Part shown: piece by piece, positions 17,748 to 27,222 of the stretch
Position numbering within the stretch: position 1 is the stretch's first letter
How the letters are laid out: each line of letters opens with the position of its first letter
Assembly (NCBI RefSeq): GCF_004005495.1
Contig: NZ_RZYA01000001.1
Coordinates: forward strand, 248,001-312,000
DNA length: 64,000 nucleotides
Direction: 5' to 3'
DNA from: Streptomyces antnestii
Lineage (GTDB): Bacteria > Actinomycetota > Actinomycetes > Streptomycetales > Streptomycetaceae
Program-made: the position numbers and the translations under genes
The notes under the pieces: model-generated
What the model was told of the DNA's origin: nothing
Seen by the model: only the letters and a program-made list of their open reading frames with translations
Databases searched by the model: none

Positions 17748-18879
17748 GCAATCCGTGGGGAAAGGCCCCATCCACATCACGCTCCACATGGGGCCGCAGC
17801 TCGCCAAGCCCGTCCCGCAAGAGGTCACCGAGGCGCTGCTGTCCGCGCAGATCACCGCGACGGCGGGGGAGCGGAGCGGGTTCCAGCTCGCCTTCGATCT
17901 CACGAAGAACGGGATGATCAGCCGCGCCCTGCTCCCCGAGGGCTTCTTCGACCCGAAGACCCGCGTCATCGTCACCGTCAGCGTCAAAGGCACCCCCGAG
18001 GTGCTGCTCGACGGGCTGATCGTGCGTCAGGAAGTCGGCTCCAGTAATCAGCCGGGGCACTCCACCCTCACCATCACCGGCGAGGACCTCACCCTCCTCA
18101 TGGACCTGGAGGAGCGCACCGACCGCTACCCCAACCTCCCGCCCTCCGAGCGCGTCCTCGCCATCCTGCGCCGCTACTCCGAGTACGGCATCCGCCCGGA
18201 TGTGTACCGCGAGCAGATCCACCAGCCCCCCAACCAGAACCTGCGCGTGCACTACCAGACGAGTACCGATCTGCAGTACGTGAATGAGCTCGCCCGTGCC
18301 AATGGGTTCACCTTCTATCTGGAGCCCGGGCCCAACCCCGGCCAGTCCTCCGCCCGTTGGGGGCCCGAGGTCCGCCTCGGTATCCGTCAGCACGCCCTCA
18401 ACGTCAACATGGACGCCAACTCCACCGTCGACCAGCTGACGTTCGCGTACGACGGCACCGCGCGCCAGGAACCGCAGGCCCGCTGGCAGGACCCCGCCAA
18501 CCGGCACTCCACCCTCCTGCCGCAGCCGCCGATCACCCCGCTGCGGCCCCCGCTCGGCAAGCGGCCCACGCCCGCGCTCAAGCGCAAGACCCTGTCCGGC
18601 ACCGCCAAGCAGCAGCGCGCGCAGGCCGAGGCCGAACTCCTCGCGCAGGCCGCCACATCGGCCGATGTCATCTCAGGGTCCGGCTCGCTCGACGTCAACC
18701 GGCACGGGTATCTGCTGCAGCCCCGCCAGCTCGTCGGCGTGCGCGGGTCCGGGCGGGCCTACGACGGCGACTACTACGTCAAGTCCGTCACCCACAACCT
18801 GCGGCCCGGCTCCTTCCAGCAGAACTTCACCCTCTCCAGGGAGGGGCTGGAGGCGCAGCACGACACGGTCCGGCCCTGA
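17740..18879 (+). CDS. CIS spike hub protein (gp27/VgrG N-terminal-like)
   Basis: 379 aa from GTG 17740, which overlaps the previous stop and follows AGGGGAACC; an upstream in-frame ATG at 17710 has no ribosome site. The body matches phage late control D / gp27 hub domains: SGFQLAFDLTKNG, TVSVKGTPEVLLDGLIVRQE, STLTITGEDLTLLMDLEE, the LARANGFTFYLEPGP strand, and the C-terminal HGYLLQPRQLVGVRGSGRAY then YYVKSVTHNL. It would trimerise to bridge baseplate and spike. The spike tip is encoded separately downstream, so VgrG is split into two genes. Confidence 0.88.
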   Translation: MSEQSVGKGPIHITLHMGPQLAKPVPQEVTEALLSAQITATAGERSGFQLAFDLTKNGMISRALLPEGFFDPKTRVIVTVSVKGTPEVLLDGLIVRQEVGSSNQPGHSTLTITGEDLTLLMDLEERTDRYPNLPPSERVLAILRRYSEYGIRPDVYREQIHQPPNQNLRVHYQTSTDLQYVNELARANGFTFYLEPGPNPGQSSARWGPEVRLGIRQHALNVNMDANSTVDQLTFAYDGTARQEPQARWQDPANRHSTLLPQPPITPLRPPLGKRPTPALKRKTLSGTAKQQRAQAEAELLAQAATSADVISGSGSLDVNRHGYLLQPRQLVGVRGSGRAYDGDYYVKSVTHNLRPGSFQQNFTLSREGLEAQHDTVRP

Positions 18880-18924
18880 CCCACCCCACGCGAGCAATAC
18901 CGCACACACCAGGAGCAGTTCAGC

Positions 18925-19458
18925 ATGGCGGCACCCAGCAATCGCTACCTCGGCAAGTTCCGCGGCCGGGTCGTCGACAACAACGACCCGCTGCACATCG
19001 GCCGCGTCACCGTCGAGGTCCCCGACGTCCTGGGACCGGAGACCTCGACCTGGGCGCTGCCCTGCCTGCCGTTCACCGGGCCCGGGGCCGGCCAGTTCGT
19101 GGTGCCGTCGCCGGGGGCGGGCGTGTGGGTCGAGTTCGAGCAGGGCGACCCGAGCTTCCCGGTGTGGACCGGCTGCTGGTACGGCGATGAGAGTGAACTC
19201 CCTCCGGATGCGAGGAAGTTGGCCGCACAGGCCTCCGACCACAAGCCCGTCGTCGTGCAGACACCCGGCAACCACAAGATCGTGATGTCCGACGCGCCGG
19301 GCGCCGAACGGGGGATCCGGCTGCAGGCCGACGGCGGCTCGTACATCCACATCACCAAGGAAAAGATCGTCATCGCGACCGGTGAGGGCGCCGAGGTCGT
19401 CCTCGAGGGCAAGCGCGTGACCATCAGCAAGGGCCTGACCGTGGCCGCCAAGCAGTGA
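18925..19458 (+). CDS. CIS spike protein with OB fold (gp5/gpV-like)
   Basis: 177 aa. The OB-fold signature is clear: YLGKFRGRVVDNNDPLHIGR, VEVPDVLGPETSTWALPCLP, and GAGVWVEFEQGDPSFPVWTG. The C-terminal third (VVVQTPGNHKIVMSDAPG, IHITKEKIVIATGEGA, VTISKGLTV) has the short repeating strands of the trimeric spike beta-helix. It is the tip-side half of VgrG and would bind the PAAR protein encoded next. AGGAG lies 10 bases before the ATG. The length fits stand-alone gpV proteins. Confidence 0.92.
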   Translation: MAAPSNRYLGKFRGRVVDNNDPLHIGRVTVEVPDVLGPETSTWALPCLPFTGPGAGQFVVPSPGAGVWVEFEQGDPSFPVWTGCWYGDESELPPDARKLAAQASDHKPVVVQTPGNHKIVMSDAPGAERGIRLQADGGSYIHITKEKIVIATGEGAEVVLEGKRVTISKGLTVAAKQ

Positions 19459-19513
19459 CAAGTGGCCAGTGATCAGTGACCGATGACCAGCCAGTGGTAA
19501 GTGACGAGTAACG
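19454..19513 (+). repeat. Degenerate 7-bp tandem repeat (AGTGAC-type)
   Basis: Reading from 19454 in steps of seven: AGTGACA, AGTGGCC, AGTGATC, AGTGACC, GATGACC, then AGCC, then AGTGGTA, AGTGACG, AGTAACG. The array starts in the last codons of the spike gene, covers the intergenic bases, and runs into the PAAR gene start. It supplies several overlapping stop/start-like GTGA and ATGA words. Confidence 0.65.
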
Positions 19514-19881
19514 GGGGACGGATCAAGTTGTCCGGGATATCCGGGGTTTCGGGGAGCCTGCTCGGCGAGGACGCCGTGATCAGCTGCCCGCACGGCGGCA
19601 GGGCCGTACCCGCCACGACATCCAACGGGTCGGTGCACCTCAACGGCGTACCGGTCCTCACCGGCGCGCACACCTTCGTGGTCGCCGGCTGCCCGCACAC
19701 CGTCGACGGTGTGCCCTCACCCTGTGTGGCCGTCCGCTTCACCGCGGACGACACCGGCATCACCGTCGACGGCGCGCCCGTGCTGCTCGACACCTCCGCG
19801 GCCCAGTGCTTCTCGGCGGCGTTCGTCGCCCAGGGGCCGCCCTTCGTCCAGGCCACGCAGCGAGAGGTGACCATCCCATGA
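19501..19881 (+). CDS. PAAR-like spike tip protein
   Basis: 126 aa if it starts at GTG 19501 inside the heptad repeat; TTG at 19528, behind GGGGGACGG, is a better-spaced alternative giving 117 aa. It has paired PAAR-like halves with Cys/His ligands: GEDAVISCPHGGRAV and FVVAGCPHTVDGVPSPC, plus short strands NGSVHLNGVPVLTG. PAAR proteins cap the VgrG spike with a metal-bound cone. It sits directly after the spike gene and overlaps the gp25 start by 4 bases. The protein is minimal, with no C-terminal effector extension. Confidence 0.88.
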   Translation: MTSNGGRIKLSGISGVSGSLLGEDAVISCPHGGRAVPATTSNGSVHLNGVPVLTGAHTFVVAGCPHTVDGVPSPCVAVRFTADDTGITVDGAPVLLDTSAAQCFSAAFVAQGPPFVQATQREVTIP

Positions 19882-20264
19882 GCCGGCGTACCCGGGTCCG
19901 CAGCGACATCGCCTTCCCGTTCCGGGTCGACCGGCGGGGGCGCACCGCACACGCGGACCACGACGAGCATGTACGGGACCTGATCGAGCAGTTGCTGTTC
20001 ACCAGCCCCGGCGAGCGCGTGATGCGCCCCGACTTCGGCTGCGGTCTGCTCGACCTGGTCTTCTCGCCGAACAGCCCCGAGCTGACCAGCACCCTCGAAC
20101 TGTCCGTGCAGGCCGCCCTTCAGCGCTGGCTCGGCGACCTGATCGAGGTCGAGGCGCTGGACATGGAGAGCGACGAGAACGTCGTACGCGTCTTCCTCGC
20201 CTACGCCGTACGCGCCACCGGGACCCGCCGTGACGACGTCTTCGAAGGGAGGGCCCAGGCGTGA
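19878..20264 (+). CDS. gp25-like baseplate wedge protein
   Basis: 128 aa from ATG 19878, overlapping the previous stop (ATGA). The gp25 signature is plain: SDIAFPFRVDRRG, HVRDLIEQLLFTSPGERVM, RPDFGCGLLDLVFSPN and the closing VRVFLAYAVRATG strand. gp25 proteins have lysozyme-like ancestry but are structural wedge components that start sheath polymerisation. Its stop overlaps the GTG of the next baseplate gene, so translation of this block is coupled. Confidence 0.94.
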   Translation: MSRRTRVRSDIAFPFRVDRRGRTAHADHDEHVRDLIEQLLFTSPGERVMRPDFGCGLLDLVFSPNSPELTSTLELSVQAALQRWLGDLIEVEALDMESDENVVRVFLAYAVRATGTRRDDVFEGRAQA

Positions 20265-23200
20265 CCAGCGAAACGACCACCACCGTCGGCGGCCGACGGG
20301 CCAAGGTAAGGGCCGCTCAGCTCAACGGAGTTGACGCCGTAGAGGTGAGCGACGACGGGCTTGTCCTCACCGTCACCTTCCTCGGCAAGGCTCCGCACGG
20401 CCTGTGCCCCGAGAACGTACGCATCGACGGCGGCCGCCGCGTCACCGGCCTGCGCGCCGAGGACGTCAGCGTCGAGCGCGAGGAGGACCCGGAGCTCGAC
20501 GACCGGCTCTACGTCACCCTCGACCAGGCCGGCGACACCTCCCCCTACCGGCTCTCGCTCGTCGAGACCGACCCGTACGGGCGGCCCGGTGACGTGCCCT
20601 TCCGCGGGTTCGACCAGCGCTACCACAGCGCGGAGTTCCGCTTCCGGCCCGACTGTCCGTCCCCGTTCGACTGCGCGGACGAGCCGCAGGAGGCCACGGA
20701 CTTCCCGCAGGCCCCCGTCATCGACTACACCGCCCGCGACTACGAGACCATCCGCAAGCTCCTCCTGGACCGCCTCGCGCTCACCACGCCCGACTGGGTC
20801 GAGCGCAACCCGGCCGACCTCGGCACGACCCTGGTCGAGCTGCTCGCCCACACCGGCGACCTGATCAGCCACCAGCAGGACGCGGTCGCCACCGAGACCT
20901 ACCTGGACACCGCGCGCCGCAGGATCTCCGTACGCCGCCACGTACGCCTCATCGACTACGCGATGCACGACGGCGCGAGCGCCCGGGCGTACGTCGCCGT
21001 GGAGACGGCCGGCGAGCACACCCTGTTGCCGGGGACCTTCCGTTTCGCGTCCGTCGACACCCGCACCCTGGACCCGCACGAGACCCCGGAACCCGGCACC
21101 GTCATCGACGACGCGGACCTCGCCGACCTGAGCGAGCGCGGCTCGGTCGAGGTCTTCGAACCGGTCGACGCAGGCGAGCCGTTGCGACTCCTCGACGCCC
21201 ACAACACGATCCGCCTGTGGACCTGGGGCGGGGAGACATGTGCCCTGCCCGCAGGGGCCACCGCCGCCACCCTGCGCGACGAGTGGGCCGACCCCGAGCT
21301 GTGCCAGGAGCGCCGGCTCGACCTCCGGCCCGGCGACGTACTGATCCTCGAAGAGGTGAAGGGCCCGCGCACCGGCACCCCCGGCGACGCCGACCCCACC
21401 CGCCGCCAGGCCGTCCGCCTCACCTCCGTCACTCCGGGCGTCGACCGCATCGAGGACCAGCCCGTCCTTGAGGTGACCTGGGCCGCCGAGGACGCCCTGC
21501 GCTTCCCGCTCACCCTCACCACGCTCGGCGGCCGCGACTGCGCACCCGTCGACGACGTGAGCGTGGCCCGCGGCAACGTGGTCCTCGTCGACCACGGCCG
21601 CTCGCTGGCCTGGTGCGGCGACGGCCTCGCGGAGACCGTCACCGTGCCGCACGTCCCCGCCGTCACCGGCGCCTGCGGCCCGCCCGCCTTCGGCTGCAAC
21701 GACCGCGACGAGGGCAACGCACCGGCGCGGCTCATCAACTCCCTTGCGGACCAGACCGAATGCGGTTCGCCGCTGAGTGCCGACGACATCCGTGAACTGT
21801 TCGACGTCGTCGGCGAAGTGGAGACCATCCGCGCCGGCCTCGGCCTCGAACTCGCGGGACAGCAGGGACGGGAACGCGTGGTCCCGGGCACCTCGTACGC
21901 CCAGGCCGCCGCCCTCAAGACCCTCCCCGCCCAGTCCGTCTACCCGGGCATCAAGCCACGCTTCCACCCCAAGCTCGGCCGCTCGCCCGTCACCCAGGCC
22001 GTCGCCTTCCCGGACCCCGCCCACGTCAGCAAGGGCCAGGCCGACCGGCTCGCCGCGATCCCCGGGCGCGTCGAGCAGCGCCTGACCGAGCTGTGGCGCA
22101 GTGCCCGCGACCGGGACGGCCTCGACGACGCCGAGATCGCCGAACTCACCGTCATCTACGGCCTGAAGATCCTGGAGCGCCTCGAACTGAGCGCCCACCC
22201 CGTCCGCGCCCTGCGTGAACTCCTGCACCGCAGCGACCAGTTGCTGGACAACAAGCTCCGCCGCATCGAGGTACTCACCGCACGGGCCCGCGCCGGCACC
22301 GTCCTCGACGGCCACATCGCCTGGGAGATCGCCCACACCTGGGGCCCGCCCTACGCCGCCGGACTCCACCCCGACGAGCCCGTCCTGCGCGGCCCCGCCA
22401 CCGCCGCCCTCACCCACGACCCGCGCCAGGCCCTGCCCGCCGTCCGCATCCACGAGGGCGACGGTGAACAGGAGTGGGAGCCCCGCCGCGACCTGCTCGA
22501 AAGCGGGCCGCGCGACCGGCACTTCGTCGGCGAGCTCGACGACGACGGCCGCCTCGCCCTGCGCTTCGGCGACGGCCTGCACGGCGCCCGGCCCACCCCG
22601 GGCGCCCGCCTGGAGCTGCGCTACCGCCTCGGCGGCGGCACCGCGGGCAACGTGGGCGCCGAAGCCATCAACCACCTGGTCATCTGCCAGGACGACGGCA
22701 CCCCGGACGCGCCCGACACCCCCATCCCCGTCGCCGGCGTACGCAACCCCCTCCCCGCACTCGGCGGCGTAGAACCCGAACCACTGGAACAAGTAAGGCA
22801 GTTGGCGCCGCTCGACCTGCGCCGCGCCCGCCTTCGTGCCGTCACCGCCGAGGACTACGCCGCCCTCGCCTCCGCCCTGCCCGGCGTACAGCGCGCCGCC
22901 GCCGACATCCGGTGGACCGGCAGCGTCCAGGAGGCGCACGTCGCCATCGACGCGTACGGGACCGGCGCGCCCGCGCCCGAGCTGCTCGCCTCGGTGGCGC
23001 ACGCCCTGGAGGCGTACCGGCGTATCGGCCACGACCTGGTCGTGAGCCCCGCGCGCCTGGTGCCGGTGGACGTCGCGCTGTGCGTGTCCGCGAAGCCGGG
23101 GCACCAGCACGGGCAGATCCTCGCCGAGCTGTACCGCGTCCTCGGGCGTGGCCGGCTGCCCGGCGGGCGGCTCGGCTTCTTCCACCCGGACGCGCTGAGC

Positions 23201-23425
23201 TTCGGTGAGCCGGTGCGGCTGAGCCGGCTCGTCGCGGTCGCGGCCGCCGTACAGGGCGTGGAGAGCGTCCAAGTGACCAGGCTGCGCAGGCTGTTCGAAG
23301 AGGACCGTGGAGAGAGGGAGGACGGCGTGCTGCGGCTCGGCCCGCTGGAGATCGCCACGTGCGACAACGACCCGGACCGGCCTGAGAACGGCCACCTCGA
23401 GATCACCCTGGGAGGTGCCCGATGA
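20261..23425 (+). CDS. CIS baseplate wedge protein (gp6/gpJ-like), large
   Basis: 1054 aa, GTG start overlapping the gp25 stop. The N-terminal domain begins with an Ig-like strand block, then IDYTARDYETIRKLLLDRLA and TPDWVERNPADLGTTLVELL, typical of baseplate J. The C-terminal half carries GRLALRFGDGLHGARPTPGA, RYRLGGGTAGNVGAEAI and RAVTAEDYAALASALPGVQR, the gpJ core. It corresponds to the Afp11/Pvc11 wedge. A Cys-containing insert around GACGPPAFGCNDRDEGN (about residues 470-490) is variable. The stop overlaps the next ATG by 4 bases. Confidence 0.92.
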   Translation: MTSETTTTVGGRRAKVRAAQLNGVDAVEVSDDGLVLTVTFLGKAPHGLCPENVRIDGGRRVTGLRAEDVSVEREEDPELDDRLYVTLDQAGDTSPYRLSLVETDPYGRPGDVPFRGFDQRYHSAEFRFRPDCPSPFDCADEPQEATDFPQAPVIDYTARDYETIRKLLLDRLALTTPDWVERNPADLGTTLVELLAHTGDLISHQQDAVATETYLDTARRRISVRRHVRLIDYAMHDGASARAYVAVETAGEHTLLPGTFRFASVDTRTLDPHETPEPGTVIDDADLADLSERGSVEVFEPVDAGEPLRLLDAHNTIRLWTWGGETCALPAGATAATLRDEWADPELCQERRLDLRPGDVLILEEVKGPRTGTPGDADPTRRQAVRLTSVTPGVDRIEDQPVLEVTWAAEDALRFPLTLTTLGGRDCAPVDDVSVARGNVVLVDHGRSLAWCGDGLAETVTVPHVPAVTGACGPPAFGCNDRDEGNAPARLINSLADQTECGSPLSADDIRELFDVVGEVETIRAGLGLELAGQQGRERVVPGTSYAQAAALKTLPAQSVYPGIKPRFHPKLGRSPVTQAVAFPDPAHVSKGQADRLAAIPGRVEQRLTELWRSARDRDGLDDAEIAELTVIYGLKILERLELSAHPVRALRELLHRSDQLLDNKLRRIEVLTARARAGTVLDGHIAWEIAHTWGPPYAAGLHPDEPVLRGPATAALTHDPRQALPAVRIHEGDGEQEWEPRRDLLESGPRDRHFVGELDDDGRLALRFGDGLHGARPTPGARLELRYRLGGGTAGNVGAEAINHLVICQDDGTPDAPDTPIPVAGVRNPLPALGGVEPEPLEQVRQLAPLDLRRARLRAVTAEDYAALASALPGVQRAAADIRWTGSVQEAHVAIDAYGTGAPAPELLASVAHALEAYRRIGHDLVVSPARLVPVDVALCVSAKPGHQHGQILAELYRVLGRGRLPGGRLGFFHPDALSFGEPVRLSRLVAVAAAVQGVESVQVTRLRRLFEEDRGEREDGVLRLGPLEIATCDNDPDRPENGHLEITLGGAR

Positions 23426-26400
23426 GCGCCGAAGACGTAAGCGGCTGCGGTTGCGGCGGTGCGTGCGCGGGCGGCGGCGGTCACGACGAACGCCACGCCC
23501 CCTCCGCCCCGCACAATCCGCCGGGCCGCACCGCCCTCGACTACCGCGTCGGCGACTACGGCTCCTTCCTGGCCGCCCTCCACGACCGGCTCGCCTCGCC
23601 CGCCTACCCGGCGCTCGGCCGGCTCACCGTCCGTACCCCCGACGACCCGGCGCTCGGCCTGCTCGACGCCACCGCCGTCCTCGGGGACCTGCTGACCTTC
23701 CACTCCGAGCGCATCGCCGACGAGGCCTACGTCCGTACCGCCAACGAGCACCGCTCCCTGGTGCTGCTGGGCCGCCTGGTCGGTCACCGGCCGCGCCCCG
23801 GCGTCGCCGCCTCCACCCACCTCGCGTACCGCCTCGACCGCGACCCGCGCGCCGAGAACCTGCCCGTGGTCATCCCGCGCGGGGCGCGCAGCCACTCCGT
23901 GCCCGCCGCGGCCGACGAGGAGTCCCAGACCTTCGAGACGGGCCAGGACCTCAAGGCCCGCTGGGACTGGAACGAGCTCAAGGTCCGCAGGCGCCGGGCG
24001 ACGCTGATCACCCCGGAGGATGTGGAGCGGCGCTCCGAGCTGTTCGTCGAAGGAGCCGACAACTCCCTGCGCACCGGGGACCAGTTGCTGTTCGTCTTCG
24101 AGGAGAAGGCGGGCGGTGACCGGCGCCTCGCCCCCATCGCCGGCGTCCGCGTCGACCGTGACGACGACATCACCGGGATCAGCCTGCCCATGTCGGCGCC
24201 GCCGACGCTGAAGGAACTCGTCGACGAGGCGCTGCGCTGGGTCGCCGAACCGGCGGAACCGGGGGAGCCCGGCGACGAGCCGCCCACGCCCGAGGTGCCC
24301 AACCCCCGGCCCATCAGCCTGCTCATCGCGGAGTTCGACTTCCAGGTGCTGAAGCCGCTGCGCGCCGATCTGCCCGGCATCAAAACGCCCGGCCGGTTCG
24401 CCGCCCGCCTCTCGGAACCGTTGGCGCGGCTCGGCGAGGCGCAGGTGCTCGCGGGGGCGTACGAAGACGTCGCCGGGTGGTTCGAGCAGCTGGAAGCCGT
24501 ACTGGCCGAACTGGCGGAGCGGGCATTGGAGTTGGCGCCCGCCCAGCCGGTGGACGACGGCGAGCGGGCCGCGGCGCTGAAGTACACGGCGGAACGGCAG
24601 GCGCCCCAGGCCGCCGCCTTCAACGCCCTCGCCACCCTCGTCCCCGCTCTCACCGCCGGCACCGGCAAGACCCCGGGCCGCGGCTTCACGCCCGCCGCCC
24701 CGGCCCCGGGCGCCGACACCGCCCGCCTCCTCGCGGCCCTGCACCCGGGTCTCGCCCGCACCCTCTACCCGGCCCTGCACAACGCCAAGGGGCCGGCCGC
24801 GCCGAAGTTGCTGCGCGAGCTGCTCGCCCTGCGCGTGCGGACGGCCCCGTTCGGCGCGACGGCCCCGCTCAAGCCGGTCCAGGACGACCGGGGCCGGGTC
24901 GTGCGCACCGCCGACTGGCCGCTCACCGGTGCCGTGCTGACCAGCATGCGCATCGTCTTCGACACCTCGGGCAAGGTGCCGGAGCGGGCCGAGTTCCAGT
25001 ACATCGAAGGCAACGGCTCCGACCAGCGCTCGGAGAATCTGCTCGGCCAGACGGTCATCCCGCCGTTCCCGCTCGGCCCGGGCACCGTCGACCTCTCGGC
25101 CCGCGCCGCCCAGGACCGCGAGCTGAGCTGGCTGGCCCGGCGGCCCACGGACTCCCAGGAGCCTGGCGTCACCGCCCAGTTGCACGCCGGGCTGCCCGAC
25201 CTCGGCCTGTTCGTGTCCCGGCCCGACAGCGAGAACCGGATCCATGTCGTCGTCAGCAACGGCTCGTCCGAGCCGGTGATCCTGCTGCCCGGTGTCCGGC
25301 AGCAGGTCACGCGGGACGGGTACGAGGTGACGCTCACGTACACGGCGGCCGGCACCCAGCCCGACGTCGAGATCGTCATCGCGAGCAAGCCGGAGCCCGT
25401 CGACCGGAACATCCTGCAGCTGGACAGCGTGCAGGACTCGGTCACGGTCGGCAGCTGGGTCGCGGTCCAGCGGCCCCGCAAGGGCGCGCAGGGCGGCATC
25501 CCCGGCGACAGCAAGCTGCAGCTCGTCACCACCAAGGTCACGGCGGTGCGCACGGCCGCGTACACGAACTACGGCATCACCGGACGCGGCACCGAACTCA
25601 CCCTCGCGGACCCCTGGTTGGACGACAAGGACGTCCTGCTATCACACATCCGTGACACCACCGTGTACGCGGCGGGCGAGCCGCTGCGGATGGCCGACGA
25701 GCCGCTCGGCGAGGACGTCCACGGCAACGAGATCGAGCTCGCCGAGCTGTACCAGGACCTGCAGCGCGGCCGCACCCTCATCGTCAGCGGCGAGCGCAGC
25801 GACATCACCGGCACCACCGGAGTGCAGGCCACCGAGGTCGTGGTGATCGCCGAGGCCGAGCGCGTCACCGATCCGACCGCGCCGGACGGACCCTTCCACA
25901 CCAAGCTGACCCTGACCGCCGACCTCGCCCACCGCTACCGCCGCGAGACCGTGCAGATCCTCGGCAACGTCGTCGAGGCGACCCACGGCGAGAGCCGCGA
26001 CGAACCCATCGGCAGTGGGAACTCCGACCGCGTCAACCAGACCTTCGCGCTCTGGCAGTCCCCGCTCACCTGGATGGCCGCCGACACCCCCCTGGGCGCG
26101 ACACCCGCCCTGGAGGTACGCGTCGACGGACTGCTCTGGCACGCGGTCGACAGCCTCGCCGGACGCGGCCCCCGCGAACGCGTCTACATCACCGGCACCA
26201 CCGCCGACGGCCGCACCACCGTGACCTTCGGCGACGGCGTGCACGGCGCCCGCCTCCCCAGCGGCCACGAGAACGTCCGCGCCCGCTACCGCTTCGGCAC
26301 CGGCAAGGCCGCCAACGTGGCGGCGGACCGCATCACCCAGGCCGTCACCCGCCCCCTCGGCGTCACCGCGGTCACCAACCCGCGGCCCGCCACCGGCGGC

Positions 26401-27222
26401 GCCGACGCGGACGGGCCCGCCCTCACCCGCCGCAACATCCCGCTCTCCGTCGCGGCCCTCGACCGGCTCGTGTCGGCGCCCGACTACGAGGACTTCGCCC
26501 GCTCCCGGGCGGGCATCGGCCGCGCCCAAGCCCGCGAACTCTTCGACGGCAGGCGGCGGTTGCTGCACGTCACGGTCGCCGGCACGGACGACGTCCCGAT
26601 CGCCGAGGATTCCGACCTGCTGCGGTCCCTGCGCGCCTCGCTGAATGAGTACGGCGACCCGCGCCTGCCCGTCCGCGTCGACGTACGGGAGCTGGTGCTC
26701 CTGCTCCTCGCGGCCCGCGTCAAACTCGCGCCCGACCACACCTGGGAGGTCGTCGAGCCGCGGCTGCGGGCGGCCCTGCTGCGCCGACTCGGCTTCGAGG
26801 GACGGGAGTTGGCGCAGCCCGCCGCCCTCTCCGAAGTCCTCGCCACCGCGCACGCCGTGCCCGGCGTCGACTACGTGGACGTCGACGTCTTCACCGGCGT
26901 CCCCGCCTCCGCCACCCCGGACGAGCTGTCCCGCCTGGTCACCACACCGGGCCTGCCGCGCCCCACGGTCCCGGCGCACCCGTCGACGTACGACGAACGC
27001 ACCTACACCGTGCGCGACCAGGACGGCGAGACCCTGTCCTCGGTCAGTCACCAGCACGGTCTGCCGCTCGCCGAACTGCTGCGTCTCAACCCCGACATCA
27101 CCGACACCCGGCGTCTCGGCCGGGGCCGTTCGGTGTGTGTCTTCCGCGGTATCCGCCCGGCCCAGCTCGCGATGCTGTCGCCGCTCGCCGCGGACACGAT
27201 CGTTCTCACGGAGGTCAAGTGA
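23422..27222 (+). CDS. Second large gpJ-like baseplate protein with C-terminal LysM-like module
   Basis: 1266 aa, ATG overlapping the previous stop. The N-terminus has a short Cys/Gly cluster (CGCGGACAGGGGH), then a gpJ-type start (LGLLDATAVLGDLLTFHSER, IADEAYVRTANEHRSLVLLG). The C-terminal core again shows TTVTFGDGVHGARLPSG, GKAANVAADRITQ and a gpJ tail. The last ~70 residues, beginning TYTVRDQDGETLSSVSHQHG, look like a LysM unit and end AADTIVLTEVK. This is the Afp12/Pvc12-type wedge partner. Two large gpJ-like proteins in tandem are normal for CIS and form the wedge heterodimer. Confidence 0.9.
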   Translation: MSAEDVSGCGCGGACAGGGGHDERHAPSAPHNPPGRTALDYRVGDYGSFLAALHDRLASPAYPALGRLTVRTPDDPALGLLDATAVLGDLLTFHSERIADEAYVRTANEHRSLVLLGRLVGHRPRPGVAASTHLAYRLDRDPRAENLPVVIPRGARSHSVPAAADEESQTFETGQDLKARWDWNELKVRRRRATLITPEDVERRSELFVEGADNSLRTGDQLLFVFEEKAGGDRRLAPIAGVRVDRDDDITGISLPMSAPPTLKELVDEALRWVAEPAEPGEPGDEPPTPEVPNPRPISLLIAEFDFQVLKPLRADLPGIKTPGRFAARLSEPLARLGEAQVLAGAYEDVAGWFEQLEAVLAELAERALELAPAQPVDDGERAAALKYTAERQAPQAAAFNALATLVPALTAGTGKTPGRGFTPAAPAPGADTARLLAALHPGLARTLYPALHNAKGPAAPKLLRELLALRVRTAPFGATAPLKPVQDDRGRVVRTADWPLTGAVLTSMRIVFDTSGKVPERAEFQYIEGNGSDQRSENLLGQTVIPPFPLGPGTVDLSARAAQDRELSWLARRPTDSQEPGVTAQLHAGLPDLGLFVSRPDSENRIHVVVSNGSSEPVILLPGVRQQVTRDGYEVTLTYTAAGTQPDVEIVIASKPEPVDRNILQLDSVQDSVTVGSWVAVQRPRKGAQGGIPGDSKLQLVTTKVTAVRTAAYTNYGITGRGTELTLADPWLDDKDVLLSHIRDTTVYAAGEPLRMADEPLGEDVHGNEIELAELYQDLQRGRTLIVSGERSDITGTTGVQATEVVVIAEAERVTDPTAPDGPFHTKLTLTADLAHRYRRETVQILGNVVEATHGESRDEPIGSGNSDRVNQTFALWQSPLTWMAADTPLGATPALEVRVDGLLWHAVDSLAGRGPRERVYITGTTADGRTTVTFGDGVHGARLPSGHENVRARYRFGTGKAANVAADRITQAVTRPLGVTAVTNPRPATGGADADGPALTRRNIPLSVAALDRLVSAPDYEDFARSRAGIGRAQARELFDGRRRLLHVTVAGTDDVPIAEDSDLLRSLRASLNEYGDPRLPVRVDVRELVLLLLAARVKLAPDHTWEVVEPRLRAALLRRLGFEGRELAQPAALSEVLATAHAVPGVDYVDVDVFTGVPASATPDELSRLVTTPGLPRPTVPAHPSTYDERTYTVRDQDGETLSSVSHQHGLPLAELLRLNPDITDTRRLGRGRSVCVFRGIRPAQLAMLSPLAADTIVLTEVK

